DNA of 64,000 nt. Source: Puccinia triticina. Taxonomy: Eukaryota; Basidiomycota; Pucciniomycetes; Pucciniales; Pucciniaceae. The first letter of the stretch is position 1. Every line of letters begins with the position of its first letter. Where the stretch lies: the NCBI RefSeq assembly GCF_026914185.1, contig NC_070559.1, positions 4,686,001 to 4,750,000 of the forward strand, written 5' to 3'. The notes below the pieces were generated by a model. That model worked only from the letters and a program-made list of their open reading frames with translations. It was not told the DNA's origin and searched no databases. Position numbers and translations under genes: made by a program. This document shows positions 34,628 through 45,014 of the stretch, piece after piece.

Positions 34628-35229
34628 GCCACCCCCCCCCACCACAAAAATCCTTGGCCCGCTCTCGAAGCTCTAATCCACTCGACCAATCCATTCCCAA
34701 CTATCATCAACGCAAACTGTATCACCAACAAGAAGAACAATCAAAAGGCCCCATCACGCGTGATCCCAAACTTTTTTGAAGAAAGAAGCTCTCGCAAGGC
34801 CACTCTGTAGTCACACCTTACTGGTTTTTGTGTCGGGGGATCAACAAACCACCCACCCCCACCCTAAAAGATAAAAAGATGAATTCAGAAGTTAATCTTT
34901 GACCCAAAAGAACCAGCTCTTAACCCCCCACTCGCATGCTTTCTTTATGCCCAACGCTCCCGAACCAACCCTCTTAAAAACCCCAGCCCTTCCACACCCA
35001 CCCCACCATGTATTTCGTTTTTTTGCATATCTCACCACACAAGACCACCTCTTTGTTTTGTTCCCCTCAATGCTTGTTTCTGTGCGTTTTTGTATGAGCT
35101 TTAAGGATGGATAACCCACGCACGTGTGTATCCGTCCCATGGATCTTCTTTTTTCGGAGCCCTGCCACTGGCCCGCCCCAGTCGCCATCAATCCATCACA
35201 CGCAGTGCGCGCATTGTTGCGGGGAGATC
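34628..35229. other. 3' flank, no gene recognised
   Basis: C-rich, then AT-rich sequence without a supported reading frame; probably the 3' UTR and spacer of the Arg/Ser-rich gene. Confidence 0.3.
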
Positions 35230-35735
35230 ACCTGGCGCTCGTCGACCACCATCTTGCTTTCGAAGGACTTCTCCCCACGAGACCCTGGCCAAAGCTCAAT
35301 ACAGCGCCACTCCCCGGTCAGCGCTGTCCGAAGAGTGGTCAATACCACTCGGCTCGGGGAGGGAGGGAACTGCATGTTTGGTGAAGTTGCCTGTCATGTG
35401 TGCCTGGCATAAGTAACTATAGTCTTACAACGGCTGTTATACATAATTGTACGGATTTTCGGCGGATTTCGGCCTCAAGAGTTACTTTTCATTCCAAGTT
35501 GGGCAGACCGCCTTGCCGGAGGATCACAACAAGCGCTGTAAGACTAAATGTAGACAGTTGCTTCTGCCAGGCACACATGGCACGCAATTCACTGGGCAGT
35601 TCCCCGGGCCGAGTGGTAAACCACTCTTCGCACTGCGCTGACCGGAGAGTGGCGCGTTTCAGTATTTAGGGTTGCTAAGGGTCTCGTGGGGAGGGCAGGC
35701 GAACCCTGCAGAGACGGGCAAGCAAGTCTCAGGCG
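35230..35735. mobile_element. Fold-back (long TIR) element
   Basis: 35273-35412 (GAGACCCTGGCCAAAG ... GTGTGCCTGGCA) is inverted at 35570-35690 (TGCCAGGCACACATGGC ... GGGTCTCGTGGGGAG), with shared GAAGAGTGG/CCACTCTTCG and CCGGTCAGCGCTG/CAGTGC blocks. About 500 bp, non-coding. Exact ends and target duplication are not resolved. It lies between the RS gene and the secreted-protein gene. Confidence 0.55.
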
Positions 35736-36044
35736 ATTGAACCCTAACAATACATAATCCACGTGGCAATTTGTTTTTCTTCTTCTTGCAGGGCGCACTG
35801 GGCTGTTTTGTGGCTCATGAAAACGGATCAATGATACTGCAATGGGATGCCGGTAGCCCTCATTCACCATCCTTTGCTGCCGCATATAGCTGCCGTTACC
35901 CGTACATATTTACATTTTTATTCTCACTTAAGCTTGACATCAGACATCACCGTGCTAGTCCTTTTAAATTTTATCCAAACTCCTTTCGTGTACTTCTTTG
36001 ATTCCAAAACTCTTGGCCTTCCTGTTTCACTTCAGCAACTCAAT

Positions 36045-36618
36045 ATGCACTTGTTCAAGTCGACGATCGGTTTCGCAGCGGTTATCGGGCTTGCGAGCGT
36101 GTGCGCCAAGCCTAATAGTAATCTCATGGAATGTACACCAGACTATCCCTGGGGGTATTGCGGATCGATCGATTCTTATACCTCGGAAAAACCTGTAAAA
36201 AAGCCGGCCACATGGAAAAGTCAGTCCAATTATTTCCTCCAACCTGAAGTCTATTGTGCCCCCATCACTCTTGCATTACAGTAGTTAACAGTTCTAATCG
36301 TGCTTTACCTTTTTTCGGCTGGCGGGATGCTTAGTTATACCAGCTGCTCAGACACGAGCTACTGCACAGTTACATGGGATGATCTATAAACGCTGCAGCG
36401 ACCCCTACGGCCAAGGAGCTTGGTGCTGTAATGGCAATCTCAACCCCGCCTATATGCCGGTGACTGTGAGTACTGACTGCAGCCGATTAATGATTGCACA
36501 AGCATTGATGATTATTTGACCTCCTTTATCGGCAATTTATTTCCAGGGCCCCCGATGGATCAATGACCAAATGCTCAAAGATAACTGCTTAGAAAGAAAG
36601 ACAGCCTCACAAATTTGA
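36045..36618 (+). CDS. Small secreted cysteine-rich protein (candidate effector), 3 exons
   Basis: Exons 36045-36219, 36344-36465 and 36547-36618 join in frame to about 122 residues. Residues 1-21 form a signal peptide (Lys at 5, hydrophobic GFAAVIGLAS core, small residues before a likely cut after CA). The mature part has six cysteines (about 30, 39, 76, 86, 87, 113) including a CC pair in GAWCCNGN, an even number compatible with three disulphides. No membrane segment, no known enzyme motif. Size, secretion signal and cysteine content fit the broad class of fungal secreted candidate effectors or wall-associated proteins; the role is inference. GT-AG introns of 124 and 81 bp. It stands alone between a fold-back element and a broken gene. 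The ATG is preceded by ACTCAAT. Confidence 0.72.
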
Positions 36619-37447
36619 TCCAAATTTTTATGTGTTTTAACCTGTTGTAAAAAAACTTGAACCTTCATCCATTGCCTTCATTCCAATTTCATAAAATCTG
36701 GAAATGTTTCTGTCTCGTGCTACGTTTTAATGATCAAACACTTGCATTTTAGTTCTTGTATGTCTTGGGACGACAGCTTCTATTTCGCAAAGGCTTGGAG
36801 TGTAAGAATCGACCCGGCAGAATCTGAGAAACGCTTCGAGATTGTAGAGCTGGCGAGTTTTCGCCGTGCGGGGTGTTGGAGACTGTTTGAGTCGAGAGTT
36901 GGTTAGGCTGGAGGCAATGCAGTCGGTGGGGGGAAAGGTGGAAGCGGGTAAGGAGGTTGAGAGTAGCTGGGTTGCATGGGATACCCATCGGGCCAGCTCC
37001 GGTGGCCAATCGGGCATTGGCTGGGCAGTGGGATTGTCCAGGCCCCAATGTCTGCACTTCTGATTCAGGCTCGGCCTTTTGAAATCGGAACAGGTATGAT
37101 TTTGGTGGCTTGAAAAAGGTGACCTCATGGGGATTCTTTCGCTGAAAAGATACATGAAATAACAAAAATATTCAATCAACGGTCTGATATGAAGCTCACA
37201 ATTGCCTTTGCCCAGGCCCAATGTCTGGGCATCCTGATAAACCAGTACTCGTACTCTTGAGGATTCTCGGGGTTGATGTATACTGGTGTCACTTACTTCA
37301 CTTTTACTCTTCAGATGAATTTTTAGATATCCTGGAAGCTTAATATGCTGAGTAAGTTGGTTTTGAACATGAGATGGACCAATAGCAGCTACCTGAAACA
37401 TTGGTGGTAAAAAATTGTATCAATCAGGAAAACCTGAGGCATATAGT

Positions 37448-38587
37448 GGAGGACTTCCCTTCGATTTACACAGCCGTGTAAAGTCAGATCTGGCACATGT
37501 AAAGCCAGATCTGACTCACCTTGTAATTTTTAGCTTTAGAAGCTTTTCCGCAGGCTTGAGATGCCAGAATACCTGCCAGATTTACAACCCCAGGTATTCC
37601 AGCAACTCGGGCCTCATCCCTCATTGTTAAACCGGTCATCGAGAGTACACAACCCTCTCGATGGCCGGTATAGACCGGTCATCGAGAGGACACAGCCCAC
37701 TCGATGGCCGGTATAGACCGGTCATCGAGAGGACACAGCCCACTCGATGACCGGCCTGTACCTCGAGAGGACACATCCCTCTCGATGGCCGGTACAGACC
37801 GGTCATCGAGAGTACAGACCCCTCTCGATGGCCAGTACGGACCGGTCATTGAGAGGGTACAGTGTCCTCTCGATGACTGGTACAGATGTGTCCTCTGTAC
37901 CAGTCATCGAGAGGACGCATGCCTCTCGATGACTGGTGGGTAGGTCATCAAGAGGACACAACGCCGGTCATCGAAAGGACTCAAGCCTCTCGATGGCCGG
38001 TACAGATGTACCCCCTCGATGACCGGCACAGATCTGCCAGAGGGGGGTGCCCTCTCTCTCGATGGTCGGTCTGTACCGGCCATCGAGAGGGATGTGTCCT
38101 CTCGAGGTACAGGCCGGTCATTGAGTGGGCTATGTCCTCGCGATGACCGGTCTATACCGGCCATCGAGAGGGTTGTGTACTCTCGATGGCCGGTCTCGAC
38201 CGGCCATCTAGAGGGTTGCGTACTCTCGATGGCCGGTCTATACCGGGCATCGAGAGGGTTGAATCCTCTCGATGACCGGTACAGACCGGGCATCAAGGTT
38301 GCGTACTCTCGATGGCCGGTCTGTACCGGGCATTGAGAGGGTTGAGTCCCCTCGACGATCGGTCTGTACCGGGCATCGAGAGGGTTGTGTACTCTGGATG
38401 GCCGGTACAGACCAGCTATCGGGAGGGTTGTGTACTCTCGATGACCGGTCTGTACCGGCCATCGAGAGGGATGTTCTGGTTTGATCTAGCCGCTGAAAAG
38501 TGCGTGTAAAACCAGGGTGTAAAAATCTGGCTTTACAAGTGCCAAATCTGACTTTACACGGCCGTGTAAAGCGAAGGGAAGTCCTCC
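37448..38587. mobile_element. TIR element GGAGGACTTCCC, TSD AGT, filled with palindromic minisatellite
   Basis: Ends GGAGGACTTCCCTTCGATTT and CTTTACACGGCCGTGTAAAG plus CGAAGGGAAGTCCTCC; the arms extend through GTAAAGTCAGATCTGGC and its inverse. Flanks AGT at 37445-37447 and 38588-38590. 1,140 bp, no coding potential. Its interior is the GATGACCGGT minisatellite. It is inserted in an exon of the minus-strand gene. Confidence 0.85.
37630..38480. repeat. Palindromic minisatellite array, GATGACCGGT core
   Basis: About twenty units of CTCTCGATGGCCGGTATAGA then CCGGTCATCGAGAGG, each a near-perfect inverted repeat, joined by ACACAGCC / GGTTGTGTACT links. Same core as 8410-9400. Long frames on both strands (up to 130 codons) are repeat artefacts. 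Confidence 0.88.
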
Positions 38588-39229
38588 AGTGTATTGATTG
38601 TTTGCACGGATCATGAGCTAGAAGTATCTCATTGGTTAGCTTTGACACTTCAGCTGCAGAAATCGCCACATCTGATGGAGTTGGTAACTCTGGTTCAAGG
38701 TATGCGGCACCAAGAGCTTAATGGGTCCTTTTGAGGTGTTGGTAAGCCAACTCTTTCTAGAGAGTCAAACATTGCGCATCAGGGGATAAGTCATGGGCAA
38801 ATTGGATATGAAAGGCAAAAGGGAACGAACAACATAATTGAGCTGCATCCTTCGGATCCTTCTCAACCAATTTAAATACGATCATTCGATCTTCTGGCGC
38901 TCTTTCAGCAAAGTCAAGGAAATGCTGCAATTTATCTTCGCTTTCTAGCCGACAGTTTTTACTTGATGAAAAATCGCCACCGTGAGGAATAAACAGGAAA
39001 ATAGCAGTATATGTCTTTTTGAGCGAAGAGTCCAAGCCGCTGGTTTGTAAGACTTGTGCCTTGAATTCCAAGATGCGCTTTGACTGGACCCTTGGCTGGC
39101 GGATGTTTGCTTCATGTCAGCTCACACGCGCCCCTCCCTTTTAACTTGAAATGCAACAAGAAATGCTCCTCCCATCTAACCTCTCTTGCGGCATCGCTGG
39201 AACAAATAAGAAGCTGCCTAAGGAGGAAA

Positions 39230-40046
39230 GTATGTTCTACACACTCAAGAAGAACTTGCCTCAACTTTTCTTTTGTTTTCAGTTCTTTGAACAACAAGGT
39301 GAAAAAAAAATCCACTCGCCTGAATCTTTGATTGGCTTCAAGTAAAAATTAAATCTTGGTTGGTTGAGAAGGTCAACGTTGAGTACCCATCCATCGCCAC
39401 GACTAAGGGATTGGACCATCAGATAGTGTTTTGCTTGGCTGTTCAGACTTGAAGGTCTGGCCGCAAACTGCAACAAGCTCTGTATGTGACATCTCTCAAT
39501 CTTTGGTTAGGAAATTTTTACTGCTGGTGCAATTTTATTTTTATTTTTCATGCCAAAAGCACAAGCCTTCATGGACTTACTGTATGCAGCTGCTAAAAAA
39601 ACAATATCTAAAGAACAAGTGAGAAAAAATACACTGTTTTTTCTCTCTTTTTCTCACTCGTTCTTTAGATATTGTTTTTTTAGCAGCTGCATACAGTAAG
39701 TCCATGAAGGCTTGCGCTTTTGGCATGAAAAATAAAAATAAAATTGCACCAGCAGTAAAAATTTCCTAACCAAAGATTGAGAGATGTCACATGCAGAGCT
39801 TGCTGCAGTTTGCGGCCAGACCTTAAAGTCTGACCAGCCAAGCAAAACACTATCTGATGGTCCAATCCCTTAGTCGTGGCAATGGATGGGTACTCAACAT
39901 CGGCCTTCTCAACCAACCGAGATTGAATTTTTACTTGAAGCCAATCAAAGATTCAGGAGAGTGGATTTTTTTTTCACCTTGTTGTTCAAAGAACTGAAAA
40001 CAAAAGAAAAGTTGAGACAAGTTCTTCTTGAGTGTGTAGAACATAC
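39230..40046. repeat. Long inverted repeat, about 400-bp arms, almost no spacer
   Basis: The left arm starts GTATGTTCTACACACTCAAG and the right arm ends with its complement CTTGAGTGTGTAGAACATAC. The arms meet near 39638 in GAGAAAAAATACACTGTTTT. They differ at only scattered positions. The arms carry the 5' part of the minus-strand pseudogene on the left and its inverted copy on the right. Confidence 0.88.
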
Positions 40047-40313
40047 ACTCCTATTACAGAGTGTGCTTTGGCACACTCCTATTACAGAGTGTGCTTTGGG
40101 ATACAGGGTATCCTGGATTTCTTACTGGATATCCCACTCAGGATATCTGGTAGTGGTTGAAGTGCACTTCAAGAACAGAGTTTGTTCCCTCACCGCACCA
40201 CTCTTCCCACCCGCATTTGTGTCCCTCAGTTATTTTGTAGACAACGGAGAAATAACTCCATTCCCTTTTCAGATTCATTCAAAATTTCAAAATTCAAACT
40301 TGTCTTGTGAATC

Positions 40314-42327
40314 ATGGCCGACTCGAGAGCAGGAGCGGCAGCAGCAAAGAAGGCAAAGAACATCATCAGGGATAGATCAGACAATGCAACAGTGCAAAAG
40401 TCTTTAGCAGACCAAGATGAAGTGGTGCCAGGTAAGTCACGTTAGTACCATCACGACCTGTCAAGCATGCTCCAGGATATTGGGAAAACTACAAATGAAC
40501 AATCATACTGAGACTGTGTAGATTTCTCCAGGAGGTTGATCTAATGTGTTGTTGTGTTGTTACAATCACCTCAGAACCGCAAACCAGTACGACTCCGGGA
40601 AATGGACCCGTTGAGACAACTGTTCAAACTGAATTAATGTACAAAGAAGCGGATGGGGTTAATCCCTTGGGAGACCCAGGAGAGGAGGAAAGGCAGACCG
40701 ACGAACCCAATTTCATAGAATACATGAAATCAGTTCCAAGTAAGCTTCCTACAATTATATTGTACCATGAGTTCTTACGGTCAAATTCTTATTGATTTGC
40801 ACTTGTAATAGATGCGATGAACCCATCTTTAGACACGAAGTCTATACTTTTGGAGCAAGCTCTACAAGCACAAGCAGCAGGAAATGCAGCGTTGGCAAAC
40901 TGTTGAATTTCTGATGTTCTCTCTTACTTATCCCAAAAATCATGTTTGTCAGAATGAATTCCTTCTTGTCTAGAATCAATCACTAGCATCAATAGTAAGT
41001 CAAATAGTACAACCTTCTCACACCCTGTAGTCTTTGAACCTTGAGTAGTAGAGATTGTGTCAGTCAGTCTGACTTCATTTGTAGACTTGTGATAGTATTC
41101 ATATTCAATTTGTTCTTTATTCATTATATCTCAAAACCACAAGTCTGACACATGTACATAGTCTATTTATAACATAGCAGTGTCATGTCAATCAAACCAT
41201 TGGTTCTCTTCCCTCTTATTTCCGCGCACGCAACTGAGCCGCATCCAGTGAGAAAACCATCCTCACTGCCCATCATTCTTGAGCCATTGAGCTCAATCTC
41301 TTTTCTTCTGTTCTCTGCGCGGTGACAAGCAGCTCAAGTTTCAACACAAACCTGATCCTTAAAGCAATGGTTGAGATCAAGCCAAGTACTGATACAGCAT
41401 CTGTGTTAACTACGTCAAAGGACATAATAGACTCAACGCAACCAGACATTCAAATGACAGATGGCGGACTCATCTATGCTGAAGATTCAGATGATAACAT
41501 TGCTCACAATAACATGGGGTCCGCTCCCGTTTTTGGACAAAAATATCAAGAAATTAAGAGGGCCTCTTCCCTTGACTATTTTTAAAAAGGTTTGGCGACA
41601 AAACGCGAACGCTTGGAATTTAGAAAAACACCCAAAAACAGACAAGAATTCTAGTAACTCGAGCTATAAAGGTTTTCCATTTTTCCCGGAATGACACATG
41701 ACGCACATGCATTGGACTTTCAACCATCAAGATTTCTACCAAACTCTAGCATTCTTCTACCACAACCAAGAATTTGCAACCAAGCTTCTTCAACATCAGG
41801 CAAATGAAGATGAGATATCAGATAAAAAGTGTTGTATGGTTGGTTTTTGATACAACATTCAAATGCAAGCGATAACTTTTGCACACTGAGTCAATGAGCA
41901 AGGGGTGGTGAAGATACCTGATATCACCAAGCTAAAGAAATCAGTTATGGATGATTGTTACAATACTTTTTGTGATTATCAAGAATTAAAATGGGATGAA
42001 AATTACTACGCCCCAGGTTTAGGCGCGTTTCATATCAACCCAGTCACTGGTGAACCAAGGTTGAATTTGAAAGCAAATAATTTTCACAATGTGAATCCTT
42101 CAGCGCCTCAATTCCAGAACAAACAGAACTTATTGATGAATCATGTGAAACAACATCAACCTGTTAACTTAGGAAACAATAGTTTGACAAGCCAAGGAGG
42201 ATCCCAAGGAGGATTGAATGACTCAAAGAAACGAGCTAGGACCGGGTATAAGGGCTATAATTTCATTGAAGGGTATTCCAAAAGAAGATCTACTTCCAAC
42301 CCTCCCACCAATTCTTCTAATAAGTAG
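40314..42327 (+). pseudogene. Gag-like gene of a tyrosine-recombinase retroelement, spliced, degenerate
   Basis: Starts MADSRAGAAAAKKAKN at 40314. Two GT-AG introns (40432-40574 and 40740-40811) keep the frame. The reading is interrupted by a solo LTR (40901-41346); without it and one CAAAC copy it continues AALANLILKAMVEIKPSTD. A frame change near 41575 and stops between 41840 and 41900 then break it, though coding-like stretches persist (HWTFNHQDFYQTLAFFYHN; KSVMDDCYNTFCDYQELKWD) to an Asn/Ser/Lys-rich end at 42327 (RKSTSNPP-like tail). Assigned as gag because it directly precedes RT, RNase H and YR of the same element. The C-terminal basic tail suits nucleic-acid binding. Confidence 0.6.
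40901..41346 (+). mobile_element. Solo LTR TGTTGAAT...TTTCAACA, TSD CAAAC
   Basis: 446 bp, starting TGTTGAATTTCTGATG and ending CAAGTTTCAACA, flanked by CAAAC at 40896-40900 and 41347-41351. Homologous pieces lie at 14616 (inverted) and 20424-20702. Confidence 0.9.
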
Positions 42328-42920
42328 GTGGTGTGAAAATCATAATAATTGTTCTTTCTTTCTCTCATTGTAAAGTTTGGTAATTTGTTGAGTTTCATTG
42401 ACATCAAAGATGTAAAAATAGATTGTCTTTTGTTTTTTGTAACATTTCTGACTGGCTTTTGTTTTTTTTCTATGTTGAAAAAAAAAAAAAAAATTGAATT
42501 TAGTGTAATTAAATTGAAAGAAATGGGTCCTGACAAGGTCAAGTGCAAAATGAATATCCCTTTTTGGGAATTTGCCTTGAAGAAATCAGCTTTACAAGAG
42601 ATGTATTGAGACGTGATTCATGGTTTTTACCAAGGGATACCCCATCATTGCATAGGTGATTTGAAGTGGTTCACTCCACCAAATCACAAGTGAGCCGTGT
42701 TGATTAATTTGAACTTAGTGATTAGTTATGTTAACACAACAATCTTTGATTTACAGGTTGGCCAGCTTGGCTGAAGAAAAAATAACTAAATCCTTTGAAA
42801 AGGAAGTAGCTTCCAGGAGGATGTTTGGACCTTTCTCCAGAGAAGAATTGTCCAAGAATGTTGAGTTCTTCAGGAGCAGTCCTTTGGGAGCGGTGGTAAA
42901 TAACAAAGGATCAATCAGAC

Positions 42921-44138
42921 TAGGGGTGTAAACGGGTCGGGTTTGGGTCAAAAAATGGTGCCCAAACCCGACCCGACGTGAACCCCGGGTCGGGACAAAA
43001 GTGAAAATTGACTGCCCAAACCCGACCCACGTTACAAGGAGTCGGGTCGGGGTCGGGTCCGGGTCGGGTCGGGGTCGGGTCCGGGTCGGGTCGGGGTCGG
43101 GTCCGGGTCGGGTCTTGGGTCAACCCGACATTTTATGCTGAGAAAATCTCAGAAATGAGTGCACAGTTTGCAAGCAAAAGAAATAAATGAAAAATTATGT
43201 GTATTGCTGTAGAATAGATGACAAGATATAAAAACAATGAAATGTTTAGTCATCTGTGAGTTCTTCTGTTTCTGGAGAGTCCGGGTATAGGCCTTCATGG
43301 CCGCGGATCCAGTCTTGCGCACATACGAGGGCCTCGAGTGTTTCGGGCTTCATCCTCGTTCGGTAGTCACTGAGCACTCTCCCACCGGTTGAGAAGGCAG
43401 ATTCTGAAGCAATCGAGGTCATTGGAACCATCAGCAAAGTTTTTGCCAGCTTTGAGAGGTTTGGAAATCTTCCCTGGTGGGTGCTCCACCAGGCAAGAAC
43501 TGAAAATTCCCGAGATTCAGACACGACAGGTGGTTCTTGGAGGTACAGATCGAGCTTGGCAGTGGTTGATACAGCTTGGGTGGAGTGGATCTCTGTGATG
43601 TATTTCTTGAAGCGCATGTCAACATCATTGATCACTGGTGGCCTTGCGCTTCCTTACGGCCGGATCGGATTCCGCATTTTGATCGGTAGGCTTGCTTTCT
43701 CTTGGGTTCCTTGGAGTCTGGGATGTTCCTGGAGTCGCTAGGTTGTTCTGAGTCAAGGCAGAATCGGATTCCGGAACATGAACTTGAATGTCGTCGGATT
43801 TGTCGGATGATGAGGGAATGACATTCTTTGCTTGGTGGATCGCGCCATTCGTGATTGAGTAATTGGAGGTGTGGCGGTGAGACTCTCAAAGCGGGGACTC
43901 TGGATCGCAGAGCAAAAGCCTCCTCAGGAGTCAGGGACCTTTCCTAATCGGGTCTTTGTCGGGTTCACGGGCCGACCCGAATGCAAAAAGCGCTGCCCAA
44001 ACCCGACCCAATTATACAATTGGGTCTCAGCGGGTCGGGTCGGTTTCTCAAAGGGAGGCCAGAAGGCTGCCCAAACCCGACCCAAAACCCATCGGGTCAC
44101 GGGTCTTTGCGGGTCGACCCGACCCATTTACACCCCTA
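42921..44138. mobile_element. Non-autonomous hAT element, TSD AATCAGAC
   Basis: Ends TAGGGGTGTAAACGGGTCGG and GACCCATTTACACCCCTA, flanked by AATCAGAC at 42913-42920 and 44139-44146. GGGTCGGG tandem motifs (ACCCGACCC on the other strand) fill both subterminal zones, notably 43040-43130. The interior keeps only a hAT dimerisation domain on the minus strand. Excision on paper restores the RT frame (KGSIRPIND). Confidence 0.93.
43246..43635 (-). CDS. hAT dimerisation-domain protein (C-terminal transposase remnant)
   Basis: 129 residues on the minus strand: KLDLYLQEPPV, FSVLAWWSTHQGRFPNLSKL, MVPMTSIASESAFSTGGR, DYRTRM, ALVCAQDWIRG, then an acidic tail. This is the hAT C-terminal dimerisation domain without the BED finger or catalytic residues. 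Intact, unlike the surrounding retroelement. Related to, but clearly different from, the copy at 23044-23499. Confidence 0.8.
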   Translation of the reverse strand: MINDVDMRFKKYITEIHSTQAVSTTAKLDLYLQEPPVVSESREFSVLAWWSTHQGRFPNLSKLAKTLLMVPMTSIASESAFSTGGRVLSDYRTRMKPETLEALVCAQDWIRGHEGLYPDSPETEELTDD

Positions 44139-45014
44139 AATCAGACCAATAAATGATCTCTTGTTCCCCCGGAATGATCCAGGCGTTCCTTTGGTGAACT
44201 CATTCGTAGATTCCAAGGATTTTACAACTACCTGGGATGATTTTAAGACGGTGGCGGGTTTTTTCCGGTCTTTTGACACCCCAGTATTACTTGCTCTGTT
44301 TGACTGGGAAAAGGCGTACAGGCAAATACCAACACACCCTTCCCAATGGCTGTATTTAGTGGTACCAGATTTGCACAAGCGTTTCTACATAGACACTCAA
44401 ATCACTTTTGGCGGGGTAGCAGGCTGCAGGTCTTTCAAAAGACCAGCGGATGCATGGAAAGAAATAATGAAACATGAATTTGACTTGATAAAGGTTTTTT
44501 GTTGGGTGGATGATAATTTGTTTGTGAAAAGTTCAAAATCTACATCATTAATGTTGGACATTGTTTCTTATTGGACAAGATTAGGAGTACAAAAAAACAA
44601 AGGAAAGTGCTCTGAATTCTCAGACAAACAGAAATTTATAGGTTTCATTTGGAACAGACGCAACAAGACAGTTCGCCTACCTGAAGCAAAACTAAAAGAA
44701 AGGATAGATCAAACAGCCTTCTTTCTAGTTGAGATTTGCTTGTTCTTTTTCAACAAAGTAGAAGTTCTAGCCGGGTGCCTTAATCATGTGGCGTATATTT
44801 TACCTCAGTTGAGAGCCTACCTGAATAGCCTCTATAAATGGATGACTAATTGGCGCTATCGTTTTGCGAAGAGGATTGCTCCACTGGATGTCCTCAAAGA
44901 CTTAGAAGTTTGGTATAATACTTTGATCTCATTCGAGCACACTAGACTCATTCCCTCAAGAAATCCCGTGAATATTGACTGGGTTGGGGATGCAAGCACT
45001 TGCTTTGGGATTGG

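Larger units (their letters stand above)
36760..39600 (-). pseudogene. Unidentified gene broken by a TIR element and an inverted duplication
   Basis: The minus-strand exons read in order: a piece near 39112-39300 (KTKEKLRQVLLECVEH...), 38770-39071 (LDSSLKKTYTAIFLFIPHGG, then FAERAPEDRMIVFKLVEKD), a 54-bp GT-AG intron, and 38591-38713 (LPTPSDVAISAAEVSKLT). The TIR element 37448-38587 then interrupts the frame, which resumes as HYMPQ and, after an intron, VAAIGPSHVQNQLTQHIKLP (37297-37392), then a GTAAGT donor. A last possible exon is 36760-37135 (KNPHEVTFFKPPKSYLFRFQ). Deleting the element with one AGT/ACT copy restores the frame exactly. The upstream part lies in the left arm of the inverted repeat 39230-40046 and shows a frame change at a poly-T run. 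Family not recognised. It could be a host gene or a TE gene. Confidence 0.5.
42500..45014 (+). pseudogene. Reverse transcriptase of the YR (DIRS/Ngaro-like) retroelement, interrupted
   Basis: Upstream frame IEFSVIKLKEMGPDKVKC...DLKWFTPPNHK runs over a 67-bp GT-AG intron (42690-42756) into LASLAEEKITKSFEKEV. The frame is then cut by the hAT element 42921-44138 and resumes PINDLLFPRNDPGVPLVNSF. RT motifs: FDWEKAYRQIPTHP (motif A), TFGGVAGCRSFKRPAD (motif B) and CWVDDNLFVK (motif C, VDD), followed by the LGVQKNKGKCSEF and QKFIGFIW thumb-side blocks typical of DIRS-like RTs. One TGA occurs in the upstream segment. The RT passes into the RNase H, where the MITE/TRIM insertions begin after CFGIG. 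Confidence 0.8.

Noticed and set aside
37630..38669. Frames of 86-143 codons on both strands
   Set aside because: Produced by the palindromic minisatellite of the TIR element; no start context, domain or composition support. Only the final exon piece at 38591-38713 (-) looks like real coding sequence.
43040..43130. Telomere-like GGGTCGGG tract
   Set aside because: It lies in the subterminal region of a hAT element with matching inverse motifs at the other end; not telomeric.
43008..44127. Short Gly/Ser/Arg-rich frames
   Set aside because: They read the GGGTCGGG terminal repeats of the hAT element, not genes.
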